DNA of 64,000 bases from Mycobacterium paragordonae (GTDB lineage Bacteria; Actinomycetota; Actinomycetes; Mycobacteriales; Mycobacteriaceae): the NCBI RefSeq assembly GCF_003614435.1, contig NZ_CP025546.1, positions 5,394,001 to 5,458,000 on the forward strand, written 5' to 3'. The position numbers and the translations under genes are program-made. Numbering within the stretch: position 1 is the first letter of the stretch; each line of letters opens with the position of its first letter. Positions 33,038-44,370 of the stretch are shown piece by piece. Under the pieces are notes generated by a model, which saw nothing but the letters and a program-made list of their open reading frames with translations, was not told the origin of the DNA and did no database searches.

Positions 33038-33826
33038 CTACTTGCCGTAGCGACGGTTGCGCATGCTGTAGTCGCGCAGTGCGCGCAGGAAGTCGACGCG
33101 GCGGAACGCCGGCCAGTGCGCCTCGGTGAACCACATTTCCGAGTAGGCGCTCTGCCACAGCAAAAAGCCGGACAGCCGCTGCTCGCCCGATGTCCGGATC
33201 ACCAGATCGGGGTCGGGCTGCCCGGAGGTGTAGAGGTTTTCGGAGATCCCTTCGACAGTCGCCGCATCGATGAGTTCCTCGGCGGTGGCACCGTCGGCAA
33301 GTCGCTTACCCAGCAGTGCACGCACCGCGCCGACGATCTCCTGCCGGCCGCCGTAACCCACCGCGACATTGACGTGGAACGACGCGTTCTGCGGCGTGGA
33401 GTCCACCGCATCGCGCAACCGACGGGCCTGCGCCTCGCCCAGCAACTCCAGATCGCCGACGGTCCGGACGCTCCAATGGTTGGCGGGTGCACAGATTTCT
33501 TCGACGACGTCGGTGATGATCTCGATCAGCGCGGCGAGTTCTTCGGGGTCGCGCTGCAGATTCTCGGTGGAGAGCAGGTACACGGTGGTCATCTCGATGC
33601 CGGCTTCCTGGCACCAGCGCAACATCTCGGCGATCTTGACCGCGCCCATCCGGTAGCCGACGCTGACGTCGTCATATCCCAGGCTGCGCGCCCATCGCCG
33701 GTTCCCGTCGCACAACACCGCGATGTGTCTCGGCAACTCGGATCGCGACGCGGCCAGACCCTGCCGCAGTCGCAGTTCGTAGAGCCGGTACAACGGCTCC
33801 TTGATCCGCGGCGGGATGATCTCCAC
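33038..33826 (-). CDS. Short-chain Z-prenyl diphosphate synthase (Rv1086-like, Z-FPP synthase)
   Basis: 262-residue cis-prenyltransferase. The M. tuberculosis enzyme of this type adds one isopentenyl unit to geranyl diphosphate to give E,Z-farnesyl diphosphate, feeding decaprenyl phosphate synthesis for the cell wall. Signatures: LPRHIAVLCDGNRRWAR (catalytic Asp), VYLLSTENLQRDPEEL, VAVGYGGRQEI, and the C-terminal DLVIRTSGEQRLSGFLLWQ and WFTEAHWPAF. I start it at GTG 33826 (VEIIPPRIKEPL), which gives the family length; an upstream start at 33856 adds 10 residues. Divergent from the hemolysin III gene. Confidence 0.94.
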   Translation of the reverse strand: MEIIPPRIKEPLYRLYELRLRQGLAASRSELPRHIAVLCDGNRRWARSLGYDDVSVGYRMGAVKIAEMLRWCQEAGIEMTTVYLLSTENLQRDPEELAALIEIITDVVEEICAPANHWSVRTVGDLELLGEAQARRLRDAVDSTPQNASFHVNVAVGYGGRQEIVGAVRALLGKRLADGATAEELIDAATVEGISENLYTSGQPDPDLVIRTSGEQRLSGFLLWQSAYSEMWFTEAHWPAFRRVDFLRALRDYSMRNRRYGK

Positions 33827-33969
33827 GGAATCCCACACTACTGTGACCGACACCAAATTCCGGCTGCCATTTCCGGCAATATCACGCCAAGTCTGACGGG
33901 GTTCTCTCAGGTGATCCCGTTACCCTGATGAAGGACACCATCGACCGACAAGGCGGGGCAGAAGAACAG

Positions 33970-34710
33970 ATGAGCAGCCAGACCAGCACGCTCACCAGTA
34001 CCGAACCGGAACCGAACGGTCCATCGCCGGCCAACGCCGCCCACCAGATCGCCGAGGGCGTCGCCAAGGTTCTCAAGAAGCCGCGCTTCCGCGGCTGGAT
34101 CCACGTCTACTCCGCGGGTGCCGCCGTCTTCGCCGGCGCATCGCTGGTCGCGGTGTCCTGGGCGTTGGATTCCACCAAGGCCGGCCTGGCGACGATGCTG
34201 TACACCTTCGCCACCATCATCATGTTCACCGTCAGTGCCACTTATCACCGGGTGAACTGGAAGTCGGACACCGCGCGCATCTGGATGAAGCGGGCGGATC
34301 ACTCGATGATCTTCGTCTTCATCGCTGGCAGCTACACGCCGTTCGCGCTACTGGCACTGCCCGGGCACGACGGGCACGTCGTCCTGGCAATCGTGTGGGG
34401 CGGTGCACTGGCCGGAGTCACGCTCAAGATGCTGTGGCCTACCGCGCCGCGCTGGGTGGGCGTGCCGCTGTACATCCTGCTGGGCTGGGTAGCGGTCTGG
34501 TACACCGGCTCGATCCTGCACAACGCCGGGGTTGCGGCGATGGTGCTGCTGTTCGTCGGTGGCGCCCTCTACAGCATCGGCGGAATTCTCTACGCGCTGA
34601 AATGGCCCGACCCGTGGCCGTCGACCTTCGGCTATCACGAGTTCTTCCACGCCTGCACCGCCGTCGCGGCGATCTGCCACTACATCGCGATGTGGTTCGT
34701 GGTCTTCTGA
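33970..34710 (+). CDS. Hemolysin III / TrhA family seven-helix membrane protein
   Basis: 246 residues with seven membrane segments. Family signatures are [10 protein letters not shown] (Ser and His of the metal site), [18 protein letters not shown], and [20 protein letters not shown] with the C-terminal metal-binding His pair. Related PAQR proteins act in membrane fluidity or as metal-dependent hydrolases; the hemolysin label is historical. I prefer ATG 33970 ([10 protein letters not shown]) because it matches the M. tuberculosis Rv1085c N-terminus and length; ATG 33928 would add 14 residues. Confidence 0.92.
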   Translation: MSSQTSTLTSTEPEPNGPSPANAAHQIAEGVAKVLKKPRFRGWIHVYSAGAAVFAGASLVAVSWALDSTKAGLATMLYTFATIIMFTVSATYHRVNWKSDTARIWMKRADHSMIFVFIAGSYTPFALLALPGHDGHVVLAIVWGGALAGVTLKMLWPTAPRWVGVPLYILLGWVAVWYTGSILHNAGVAAMVLLFVGGALYSIGGILYALKWPDPWPSTFGYHEFFHACTAVAAICHYIAMWFVVF

Positions 34711-34728
34711 CGCCTGTCTTCTGACGTT

Positions 34729-35121
34729 TCAGAGTTGCGTTACGTCGGCGGATGACCAATAGGCCTTCATCGCACTGACCTTGCCGTCGGAGTCGAACAC
34801 CATCGTCTCGATCGGTTCGATCCGCATCTTGTGGTCGCCGGCGGTGATTGTCAGCCGGAAGTGAAACGCCGCTTCGTTGCCCGAGACGCGCAGCGTCACC
34901 AATTCGCACTCGCGCTCGACGCCCGTGACCGAGGAGTAGAAGCCCTGGATGGCGTGGGTGCCGATGTGCACCTCACCACCGACGGGATCCTCGAGCGTGG
35001 CGTCGTCGGCGTAGAAAGCGGCCAGATCTTCGGCGCTGCCGCTGGTCACCGTGGCGATGTAGCGGTTGACCGTTTCGGTGATCGCTTGCGTCTTGTCGGC
35101 GGTGTTCGGCATGTGACGCAC
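34729..35121 (-). CDS. SnoaL-like / ketosteroid isomerase family protein
   Basis: 130 residues (127 if ATG 35112 is used). It aligns well, from memory, with Comamonas steroid delta-isomerase: the active-site Tyr is present (VNRYIATV) and the catalytic base Asp is in ATLEDPVGGE. The third catalytic residue, Asp99 in the PID motif of Comamonas KSI, is Glu here (EPIETMVF). A steroid, lipid or polyketide intermediate is a plausible ligand. It starts 4 bp after the yyaL-like stop, so it is the last gene of the mca-Rv1083-yyaL run. I do not recall this gene at this place in M. tuberculosis. Confidence 0.85.
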   Translation of the reverse strand: MRHMPNTADKTQAITETVNRYIATVTSGSAEDLAAFYADDATLEDPVGGEVHIGTHAIQGFYSSVTGVERECELVTLRVSGNEAAFHFRLTITAGDHKMRIEPIETMVFDSDGKVSAMKAYWSSADVTQL

Positions 35122-35125
35122 GCTA

Positions 35126-37133
<2,008 letters not shown>

Positions 37134-37147
<14 letters not shown>

Positions 37148-37418
37148 GCGCCGAGCCCGGAGGCCGGTTGCTGTCGGCGTCGGTGGCCGGGCGCTCGACG
37201 GTGTCGGTGCCTTCGTCGGCGGCCTGGTCCGGCTCCGGGTGCTGGCGATCAAAGGACTCCGGAACCTTCTTCAGCTGCCTGTTCATCGAACGGACCAGAA
37301 AGACGGTGGCGACGATGAGCAACACGACCACCACCAGCCCGAGGGGACTGGCCTTGCCGAAATCCGGTCCGTTGTTCTTCGGGCCGGCAGCGATCACGCT
37401 GAGCAGAAAGTGGTTCAC
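37134..37418 (-). CDS. Small single-pass membrane protein (Rv1083-like)
   Basis: 94 residues from a GTG. One membrane segment ([18 protein letters not shown]) is followed by a basic stretch ([14 protein letters not shown]) and a charged, disordered C-terminal tail rich in Asp, Glu, Pro. The start is in a GTGA overlap with the mca stop, and the 3' end overlaps the yyaL-like start, so it is translated as part of that operon. Function unknown. Confidence 0.88.
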
Positions 37419-38296
37419 GGTGCCTCGGTTCTCTCGAAGATCCCCTCGAACAGATCGGTCTCAGGCAGCCGGGCCGGCACCCGCGAGCGCGCCAACTCGA
37501 ACTCCTCGGTCGGCCACAGCCGCTCCTGCCAGGCGATCGGTGCGGCGAAGAACTCGGCGTTCGGGTCGATCTGGGTGGCATGCGCGATCAGGGCATCGTC
37601 GCGTTGACCGAAATACGCCGAGCATTCGACCCGCGTGGTCACCCGCTTCTCGAAATGATCGTTCTCCGGCAGCCAGTGCTCGAGCCACTTCCCGAACGGA
37701 CCCTCCTGGCCGTTCTTGGCGAATTCGTCCTGCAACAGCTGCATCCGGGCCCGCAGGAAACCGTGCACGTAATACAGCTTGGACACCGACCAGGGTTCTC
37801 CGGCGTCGGGAAACCGTCGGTAATCGCCGGCCGCCTCGTAGGCGCTGACGGAGACCTCGTGGCAGCGGATGTGGTCGGGGTGCGGGTAGCCGCCGTTCTC
37901 GTCGTAGGTGATCATGACGTGCGGCTGGAACTCCCTGACCACCCGCACCAGCGCTTCCGTGGACTCTTCCAGCGGGACCAGGGCGAAGCAGCCGTCCGGC
38001 AGGGGCGGCGGCGGGTCGCCCTTGGGCAGGCCGGAGTCGACGAAGCCCAGCCAATGGTGCTCGACGCCGAGGATTTCGGCGGCCTTGGCCATCTCGTCGC
38101 GGCGGATTTCGTGGATATGGCCGTGCACGTCGGGCAGGTCCATGGCCGGGTTGAGGATCTCACCGCGTTCGCCGCCGGTCAGCGTCACCACTATGACCCG
38201 ATGGCCCTCATCGGCATAGCGCGCCAGCGTCGCGGCCCCCTTGCTGGATTCATCGTCGGGGTGGGCGTGCACCGCCATCAGTCGCAGTTTGCTCAC
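37415..38296 (-). CDS. mca: Mycothiol S-conjugate amidase
   Basis: 293-residue zinc amidase that cleaves mycothiol-toxin adducts to a mercapturic acid and GlcN-Ins, the detoxification step of the mycothiol cycle. Zinc-site motifs: [16 protein letters not shown] at the N-terminus and [15 protein letters not shown] around residue 145. The [19 protein letters not shown] segment separates Mca/MshB from other LmbE proteins. Start is GTG 38296 ([15 protein letters not shown]) with AAGGGAG upstream; the frame stays open to 38344 without conserved sequence. Confidence 0.95.
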   Translation of the reverse strand: MSKLRLMAVHAHPDDESSKGAATLARYADEGHRVIVVTLTGGERGEILNPAMDLPDVHGHIHEIRRDEMAKAAEILGVEHHWLGFVDSGLPKGDPPPPLPDGCFALVPLEESTEALVRVVREFQPHVMITYDENGGYPHPDHIRCHEVSVSAYEAAGDYRRFPDAGEPWSVSKLYYVHGFLRARMQLLQDEFAKNGQEGPFGKWLEHWLPENDHFEKRVTTRVECSAYFGQRDDALIAHATQIDPNAEFFAAPIAWQERLWPTEEFELARSRVPARLPETDLFEGIFERTEAP

Positions 38297-38415
38297 GAGC
38301 TCCCTTGTATCCGTATATCCCGAGTCGGTGCGTTGGCCGCCCACCGACCCTGTGAGTGCCCCCTATACTTCCAGTTCTCCTGTACCCCACAACTCCCGAG
38401 GGCATCACCGAGCAC

Positions 38416-38850
38416 GTGACCGAAGATTCATTCTCCCGGCCCGAGGCACGCTACGGCCGCGATCGGCTGTCCCGGAAATCGCGGCGCCGCATCGTCATCG
38501 CCCTGACCGCGCTGGTCCTGGCGGCAGGAGTCGGAATCGCGATCGTCGCTTACCGACAGATCGGCTCCGGCCCGGTCAAAGGCACTTTGGCCGGCTACCA
38601 GGTCATTGATGACGAGACGGCGTCGGTAACCATCAGCGTGTACCGCAGCGACCCGTCGCGACCGGTGGACTGCATAGTGCGGGTCAGGTCCAAAGACGGC
38701 AGCGAGACGGGCCGCCGGGAAGTGCTGGTACCCCCGGCCAACCAGAACACCGTGCAGGTGACCACAACGCTGAAATCGAGCAAGCCGCCGGCAATGGCGG
38801 ACGTGTACGGCTGCGGCGCAGACGTGCCTGGCTATCTGCGGTCGCAGTAA
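38416..38850 (+). CDS. DUF4307 membrane protein (Rv1081c-like)
   Basis: 144 residues from GTG 38416 (VTEDSFSRPEARYGRDR). The N-terminus is basic and cytosolic (LSRKSRRRIVIALT), one membrane segment follows (ALTALVLAAGVGIAIVAY), and an external domain of about 90 residues has two Cys (VDCIVRV, YGCGAD) that may pair. Length equals Rv1081c. Divergent from mca, with greA downstream on the same strand. Function unknown. Confidence 0.88.
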   Translation: MTEDSFSRPEARYGRDRLSRKSRRRIVIALTALVLAAGVGIAIVAYRQIGSGPVKGTLAGYQVIDDETASVTISVYRSDPSRPVDCIVRVRSKDGSETGRREVLVPPANQNTVQVTTTLKSSKPPAMADVYGCGADVPGYLRSQ

Positions 38851-38922
38851 GCGCGCAGCAAAACGCCGAACTGCGGATATGTCGGTCATCTACAGTTTGC
38901 GCGGTGGTAACATGGGTGAATG

Positions 38923-38944
38923 CACGGTCCTGCTTGGGACCGTG
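38923..38944 (+). other. Hairpin in the greA leader
   Basis: Perfect 8-bp stem CACGGTCC/GGACCGTG with loop TGCTTG, 120 bp upstream of the greA ATG. It could terminate the upstream gene or be part of a structured greA leader; there is no U-tract. Confidence 0.45.
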
Positions 38945-39063
38945 TATTGCTGCATTAGAGGCCGTGAGCAGAACGGAGTTGCAGCACCCGGGGTGGGATC
39001 CGCAGACGCCCAACATCGGGACCACAGCTTGCGCGGAACAACAAGTACAAGGAGCGCCACGAG

Positions 39064-39558
39064 ATGACGGACACTCAGGTGACCTGGTTGACCCAGGAGT
39101 CACATGACCGACTCAAGGCCGAGCTCGACCAGTTGATCGCGAATCGCCCGGTCATCGCCGCCGAGATCAACGACCGCCGCGAAGAGGGCGACCTACGGGA
39201 GAACGGCGGATATCACGCCGCCCGCGAGGAGCAGGGCCAGCAGGAGGCCCGTATCCGCCAGCTGCAGGATCTGCTCAACAATGCCAAGGTCGGTGAGGCG
39301 CCCAAGCAGTCCGGCGTCGCGCTTCCGGGTTCCGTGGTGAAGGTCTACTACAACGGCGACAAGGACGACAGCGAGACCTTTTTGATCGCCACCCGTCAGG
39401 AAGGCGTCAACGACGGCAAGCTCGAGGTTTACTCACCGAACTCGCCGCTGGGTGGTGCCCTGATCGATGCCAAGGTCGGCGAGACCCGTAGTTACAAGGT
39501 GCCCAACGGCAACACCGTCGAGGTGACGCTGGTCAGCGCGGAGCCTTACCACTCCTGA
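39064..39558 (+). CDS. greA: Transcription elongation factor GreA
   Basis: 164 residues. The N-terminal coiled coil, which enters the RNA polymerase secondary channel, carries the acidic tip [19 protein letters not shown]; the acidic residues there stimulate cleavage of backtracked RNA. The C-terminal FKBP-like domain includes [23 protein letters not shown] lies 10 nt upstream of the ATG. Ends convergent with metB. Confidence 0.96.
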   Translation: MTDTQVTWLTQESHDRLKAELDQLIANRPVIAAEINDRREEGDLRENGGYHAAREEQGQQEARIRQLQDLLNNAKVGEAPKQSGVALPGSVVKVYYNGDKDDSETFLIATRQEGVNDGKLEVYSPNSPLGGALIDAKVGETRSYKVPNGNTVEVTLVSAEPYHS

Positions 39559-39623
39559 GGCTCCTGGCCTTCACCGCCGAGTGTGAAGTCTGCGACGCGT
39601 TCTTGGCGCGTCGCGTCGCCAAA

Positions 39624-39661
39624 TTCCCAGTCGGCTTCCCAGTCGGCTTCCCAGTCGGCTT
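39624..39661. repeat. 12-bp minisatellite, three units
   Basis: TTCCCAGTCGGC repeated three times without change plus TT, in the space between the convergent greA and metB genes, ending 6 bp before the metB stop codon. Confidence 0.75.
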
Positions 39662-39666
39662 AAGCG

Positions 39667-40821
39667 TCAGCCGAGCGCCTGGTCCAGATCGGCCAGCAGA
39701 TCTGCGACATCTTCGATTCCCACCGACAGCCGTACCAGGTCGTCGGGCACTTCCAGTTGCGAGCCGGCGGTGGAGGCGTGCGTCATGGCGCTGGGATGTT
39801 CGATCAGCGATTCCACCCCGCCCAGCGACTCGGCCAGGATGAAGACACTGGTCTGGGCGCACAGTTTCTCGGCGGCCGCGCGACCGCCGCGCATCCGCAC
39901 CGAGACCATGCCACCGAAGCCGCGCATCTGCCGGGCGGCGACCTCATGCCCGGGGTGGCCGGGCAGACCCGGATACAGCACGCTGCTCACCGCGGGATGG
40001 CCCGCCAGGAATTCCGCTATGGCCGCGGCGTTTTCGCTGTGCCGCTGCATCCGCAGCACCAGCGTTTTCAGCCCGCGCAGGGTGAGGTAGGCGTCGAACG
40101 GGCCGGGCACCGCGCCCGCCCCGTTCTGTAAGAAGGCGAACGCCCGGTCCAGTTCTTCGTCGTTGGTGACCAATGCTCCGCCGACGACGTCGGAGTGCCC
40201 GCCGATGTACTTGGTGGTCGAGTGCAGGACCACGTCGGCACCCAGGGTCAACGGCTGCTGCAGAGCAGGCGATGCAAAGGTGTTGTCCACCAACACTTTT
40301 GCGGAACTGTCGACCCCTATCTGGGCGATCCCGCTGATGTCGGCGATCGACAGCAGCGGGTTGGTGGGCGTCTCGACCCAGATCAACCGCGTCTGCGGGG
40401 TGACGGCGGCGCGCACCGCGTCCAGATCCGACAGTGCCACCGGGGTGTATGCGACGCCCCACTGCGTGAACACCTTGTCGATCAGCCGGAAGGTGCCGCC
40501 GTAGGCGTCGTCGGGGATGACGAGGTGGTCACCGGGGCGCAGCATGGTCCGGAGCGCGCAGTCGCTGGCCGCCATGCCGGAACTGAACGCCCGGCCGTAA
40601 CCGCCGTCCTCCACCGCGGCCAGTGAGGCCTCCAGTGCAGCGCGGGTCGGGTTACCGGTGCGGGCGTATTCGAACCCGCCGCGCAGGCCGCCGACCCCGT
40701 CCTGGGCGAAGGTGCTGCTGGCATAGATCGGGGCGTTGACGGCGCCGGTCGCCGGATCGGGACGGTAGCCGGCGTGGATGGCTTTGGTGGCAAGTCCGTT
40801 GAATGCGTGGTCTTCACTCAT
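39667..40821 (-). CDS. metB: Cystathionine gamma-synthase (transsulfuration PLP enzyme)
   Basis: 384-residue Cys/Met-metabolism PLP enzyme. The PLP lysine is in LHSTTKYIGGHSDVVGG. Other signatures: NAPIYASSTFAQDG, FEYARTGNPTRAALE, SSGMAASDCALRTML and IWVETPTNPLL. It condenses an activated homoserine with cysteine, though mycobacterial MetB can also act as a lyase. The cbs gene two places upstream on the same strand makes a complementary transsulfuration pair; pra and a palindromic repeat separate them. Confidence 0.94.
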   Translation of the reverse strand: MSEDHAFNGLATKAIHAGYRPDPATGAVNAPIYASSTFAQDGVGGLRGGFEYARTGNPTRAALEASLAAVEDGGYGRAFSSGMAASDCALRTMLRPGDHLVIPDDAYGGTFRLIDKVFTQWGVAYTPVALSDLDAVRAAVTPQTRLIWVETPTNPLLSIADISGIAQIGVDSSAKVLVDNTFASPALQQPLTLGADVVLHSTTKYIGGHSDVVGGALVTNDEELDRAFAFLQNGAGAVPGPFDAYLTLRGLKTLVLRMQRHSENAAAIAEFLAGHPAVSSVLYPGLPGHPGHEVAARQMRGFGGMVSVRMRGGRAAAEKLCAQTSVFILAESLGGVESLIEHPSAMTHASTAGSQLEVPDDLVRLSVGIEDVADLLADLDQALG

Positions 40822-40846
40822 CGCACGCCAGCCTAGTTATCACGCC

Positions 40847-40907
40847 GTTGACGCTGCGGTGAGGGCGACGAAGTGCGAGTGACCTGCGCCCTCAACGCAG
40901 ACTCAAC
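40847..40907. repeat. Dispersed palindromic repeat, copy 2
   Basis: Left arm GTTGACGCTGCGGTGAGGGC..., centre ACGAAGTGCGAGTG, right arm CGCCCTCAACGCAGACTCAA.... It lies between the pra stop and the metB start. The centre matches, in reverse orientation, that of the copy ending at 46780, and directly that of 47664-47724. Confidence 0.75.
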
Positions 40908-40919
40908 GTCACGGTCTGA

Positions 40920-41651
40920 TCAGATCGGCAGGCACACCGTCGTCATGATCTTGTCGGCCAGAGTCTGGCGCTTGCTGTCCCACAGCGGGAAGAGGAACCC
41001 GACGTAGCAGATGATCGCGTCGACGAAGTGCGCGAGCTGCCGCACCAGCGACATACCGAACCCGAGCGGCTCCCCGGTGACCTCACTGACCACCTTGAAC
41101 TTCAGGATCGACTTGCCGATGCTCGAGCCGGTCGTGCCCTGCCGGTAGCCGTAGTTCCAGACCACGTACGCCAGGATCAGCAGCGATGCCAGGCCCTGCG
41201 CCAACACCCCGATCATCGATCCCTGGGAGTAGCAGTACTGCGCGACGTCGTACTGGTTGACGCTGGTGACGCACGACTCCTCTCGGGTGAGCATGTCGAC
41301 CACCTGGGCGATACCCAGGACGACCAGGATGGGCGCGTAGTCGATGAGGAACGCCAGGAAGCGGGTCAGCCACGGCGTGTAGGCATCGGTCGCCAGCCCC
41401 TTGACCGCGGGTCCCGGCGGCGGCGGTGCATATCCTCCGGCAGCCGGGGGTGGCGGCGGGTAGCCGCCCGCGGGTGGCGGCGGCGGAGGCGGCGGCGGCG
41501 CCGACCCTCCGAAGGACTGGGAGAAGTCACCACTGCTGCCGGGAGGGGGCGGCGCGGACGGCGGAAGATGCCCACCTGAGGGCGCAGCGCCGGAGGAGCC
41601 GGGAGGCGGCGGTGGCGGGTAGGACCCGCCGGATGGCGGCTGATCGGTCAT
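40920..41651 (-). CDS. pra: Proline-rich antigen homologue with RDD membrane domain
   Basis: 243 residues. The first about 110 are Pro/Gly-rich repeats (GGSYPPPPPPGSSGAAPSGG). The RDD domain follows with its Arg/Asp motifs (AYTPWLTRFLAFLIDYAPIL, read in part) and three membrane segments, ending KRQTLADKIMTTVCLPI. RDD proteins are linked to ion exchange or stress; the M. leprae/M. tuberculosis protein is a 36-kDa antigen. ATG 41651 (MTDQPPSGG) has GGAAGG upstream. Downstream of cbs in the same direction. Confidence 0.93.
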   Translation of the reverse strand: MTDQPPSGGSYPPPPPPGSSGAAPSGGHLPPSAPPPPGSSGDFSQSFGGSAPPPPPPPPPAGGYPPPPPAAGGYAPPPPGPAVKGLATDAYTPWLTRFLAFLIDYAPILVVLGIAQVVDMLTREESCVTSVNQYDVAQYCYSQGSMIGVLAQGLASLLILAYVVWNYGYRQGTTGSSIGKSILKFKVVSEVTGEPLGFGMSLVRQLAHFVDAIICYVGFLFPLWDSKRQTLADKIMTTVCLPI

Positions 41652-41738
41652 TGGGCAACCTTCCAAGCTTCCAGGAGCGGACTTTGCTGAACTAAGCCGG
41701 ATACAGTACCGCAGCGCCGAGAGCCAAGTCACAGACCA

Positions 41739-43133
41739 CTAGCGTCGCCGGGTCCCCTCGGACAGGAAGCCCAGCAGGTCGTAGCGCGTGATGACCCCGA
41801 CCGGTTTGCCTTCCTCGACGACCATCAGGGCGTCCTGATCGCGCAACGCCTTGCCGGCGACGCTGACCAGTTCACCGGCCCCGATCAGTCGCAACGGCGG
41901 GCTCATGTGCTGCTTGACCGCATCCGCCAGCTTGGCCCGGCCCTCGAAAACCGCCGACAGCAGTTCGCGTTCGGAGACGCTGCCGGCGACCTCGCCGGCC
42001 ATCACCGGCGGTTCAGCCCCCACCACCGGCATCTGCGACACCCCGTACTCCCGCAAGATGCCGATGGCGTCGCGCACGGTCTCCGCGGGGTGGGTGTGCA
42101 CCAGGTCGGGCAGCGCGCCGGACTTGCGGCGCAACACGTCGCCGACCGTCGACTCCGCGGCCGAGCCGTCCAACCGGTTGCGCAGGAATCCGTAGGACGA
42201 CATCCACGCATCGTTGAAGATCTTCGCCATGTAGCCGCGGCCGCCGTCGGGCAGCAGCACCACGATGAGGGCGTCCGGCCCGGCTTGCTCGGCCACCTTC
42301 AGCGCGGCGACGACGGCCATCCCGCACGAGCCGCCGACCAGCATGGCTTCCTCGCGGGCCAGCCGCCTGGTCATGTCGAAGGAGTCTGAGTCCGAGACCG
42401 CGATGATCTCGTCGGGCACCGACGGGTCGTAAGCCGCCGGCCAGAAATCCTCGCCGACCCCCTCGACCAGGTAGGGCCGACCGGTGCCACCGGAATACAC
42501 CGATCCCTCCGGATCGGCGCCGATCACCCGTACCCGCCCGTCGGATACCTCCTTGAGGTAGCGGCCGGCGCCGGTGATCGTGCCGCCGGTGCCGATGCCG
42601 GCGACGAAGTGGGTGACCTTGCCGTCGGTGTCTGCCCAGATCTCGGGGCCGGTGGTCGCGTAGTGGCTGGCCGGACCTTCGGGGTTGGAGTACTGGTCCG
42701 GCTTCCAGGCGCCGTCGATCTCGCGGACCAGCCGGTCGGACACGCTGTAGTAGCTGTCCGGGTCCTCCGGCGGCACTGCCGTCGGGCAGACGACGACCTC
42801 GGCGCCATACGCGCGCAACACATTTCGCTTGTCCTCGCCCACCTTGTCCGGGCAGACGAACACGCACTTGTAGCCGCGGCGCTGGGCAACCAGGGCCAGT
42901 CCGACGCCGGTGTTGCCCGACGTGGGCTCGACGATGGTGCCGCCGGGCCGCAGCGCCCCGCTGGCCTCGGCGGCATCGATCATCCGTTCGGCGATCCGGT
43001 CCTTCGAACTGCCGCCGGGGTTGAGGTACTCGACCTTCGCGGCCACGATGCCCGCGCCCTCGGGGACGACGGAGTTCAGCCGAACCAGGGGCGTGCCGCC
43101 GATGAGGTCACTGAGGTGCTGCGCGATCCGCAT
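41739..43133 (-). CDS. cbs: Cystathionine beta-synthase
   Basis: 464 residues. The fold-type II PLP domain has the lysine in YLNPGGSSKDRIAERM, the substrate loop EPTSGNTGVGLALVA and the PLP phosphate loop GIGTGGTITGAGRYLK. The C-terminus has two CBS domains (residues about 330-460, with ILREYGVSQMPVV and DALMVVEEGKPVGVITRYDL) for regulation. It joins serine and homocysteine to cystathionine. Length equals the M. tuberculosis enzyme. Confidence 0.95.
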   Translation of the reverse strand: MRIAQHLSDLIGGTPLVRLNSVVPEGAGIVAAKVEYLNPGGSSKDRIAERMIDAAEASGALRPGGTIVEPTSGNTGVGLALVAQRRGYKCVFVCPDKVGEDKRNVLRAYGAEVVVCPTAVPPEDPDSYYSVSDRLVREIDGAWKPDQYSNPEGPASHYATTGPEIWADTDGKVTHFVAGIGTGGTITGAGRYLKEVSDGRVRVIGADPEGSVYSGGTGRPYLVEGVGEDFWPAAYDPSVPDEIIAVSDSDSFDMTRRLAREEAMLVGGSCGMAVVAALKVAEQAGPDALIVVLLPDGGRGYMAKIFNDAWMSSYGFLRNRLDGSAAESTVGDVLRRKSGALPDLVHTHPAETVRDAIGILREYGVSQMPVVGAEPPVMAGEVAGSVSERELLSAVFEGRAKLADAVKQHMSPPLRLIGAGELVSVAGKALRDQDALMVVEEGKPVGVITRYDLLGFLSEGTRRR

Positions 43134-43184
43134 GCGCCTATCGTCGCAGGCGGTCTCACGCGCCGCGCAACCGCTTAGCGGCTG

Positions 43185-44252
43185 TCAGCCGGTTGCCTCG
43201 CGGATGTACTCGCCGATCTGACGCAGCGAGCGCACGGCTTCGGGCAACAGCGGCCCGGCGACCTGGAAGTCGTGAACCTGTCCCGGCCACACGCGTACCT
43301 CCGCCGGCACTCCGGCGGCCGCCAGCCTGCTCGCCGCCAACTGCGCGTCGTGCAACAGCACCTCGGAACCGGACACGTGGATCAGGGTCCGCGGCAGGCC
43401 CGGTTCGATGTGATCCAGCGGCTCGTAGATCTCTTCCGGTTGACCGTTCACGGTGTTCTTCGCGGCACAGCTAGCAACCAAAGCGCCGAGCGCATCGAAG
43501 GCCCTCGCGGGGAACATCGCGTCCGTTTTGATGTTGGGATGGGACTGCTTAGCTTCCTTTGCCAGCTGCAGCAGTGGCGAGATCGCGATGAGGGCTGCGG
43601 GCTCCTCCCCTTCGCGCAGCAGGCGTTGCGCGAGCGACAGCGCGAGGTACCCGCCGGCGGAGTCGCCGCCCAGCACAATTTGGTCCGGCTCGTAACCCAG
43701 CAGCCTCAGCCAGCGGTATCCGTCGTGGCAGTCGTCGAGCGCCATTCCAATCGAGTGCTTGGGCATCAACCGATAGTTGACGACGAGGACTGGCGCGTCA
43801 GCGAACTTCGAGAGTGATTCGACCAGCCGACCGTGAGAGTTTGCTCCGCAGGTCAAAAATGCGCCGCCGTGCAGGTACAGCACCACTCGTCGGGTCCCGT
43901 CAGCCGGCAGCACACCCGTGGCTCGAACCAGCTGGGCCGACGCATTCGGCAAGGTCACCTCGGCTCTGACGGTACTTGTTGCAGGTAGCAGCACGCGCGC
44001 AGCATGGTCGATCAGACCCCACGGCCAGGGAAGGTGGGGAACGTAGCTGCCAGCCGCTAAAACCGGCCGGATCGCGACGCGAGACGCCAGCGTAGCGAAC
44101 CGAGCAGCAACGCTTGGCCCAGACTCGACAACCTCAACGGGAGCCCCGTCGCTGATCGCGAACCTGCGTGCTTCGAGTCTACGAGCCTTCAGTGCGTCGC
44201 GCGGGCGAATGGCGACTCTAGGTGCGCCAGAGACCTTACTGGGTGCGGTCAT
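43185..44252 (-). CDS. lipU: Alpha/beta hydrolase of the hormone-sensitive lipase family
   Basis: 355 residues. Oxyanion motif LYLHGGAFLTCG, nucleophile GGDSAGGYLAL, acid region VSGSEVLLHDAQ and catalytic His in GQVHDFQVAG. It hydrolyses short to medium acyl esters, probably cytosolic or wall-associated. I use ATG 44252 (MTAPSKVSG) because AGGA lies 10 nt upstream; a GTG at 44261 is too close to it. This is longer than the 297-residue protein I recall for M. tuberculosis, owing to an N-terminal arm. The promoter region is shared with a divergent esterase. Confidence 0.9.
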   Translation of the reverse strand: MTAPSKVSGAPRVAIRPRDALKARRLEARRFAISDGAPVEVVESGPSVAARFATLASRVAIRPVLAAGSYVPHLPWPWGLIDHAARVLLPATSTVRAEVTLPNASAQLVRATGVLPADGTRRVVLYLHGGAFLTCGANSHGRLVESLSKFADAPVLVVNYRLMPKHSIGMALDDCHDGYRWLRLLGYEPDQIVLGGDSAGGYLALSLAQRLLREGEEPAALIAISPLLQLAKEAKQSHPNIKTDAMFPARAFDALGALVASCAAKNTVNGQPEEIYEPLDHIEPGLPRTLIHVSGSEVLLHDAQLAASRLAAAGVPAEVRVWPGQVHDFQVAGPLLPEAVRSLRQIGEYIREATG

Positions 44253-44370
44253 GCTCAACACTTCCTACGCCGTTGTAGTCCGATACAGCATGTGACGAAG
44301 AAGCTGAGCACTTAGTTCAGCCAACCTCGCAAACTTAGCTTGACAGTCCTCTACCCACTCAACTTCCAAC

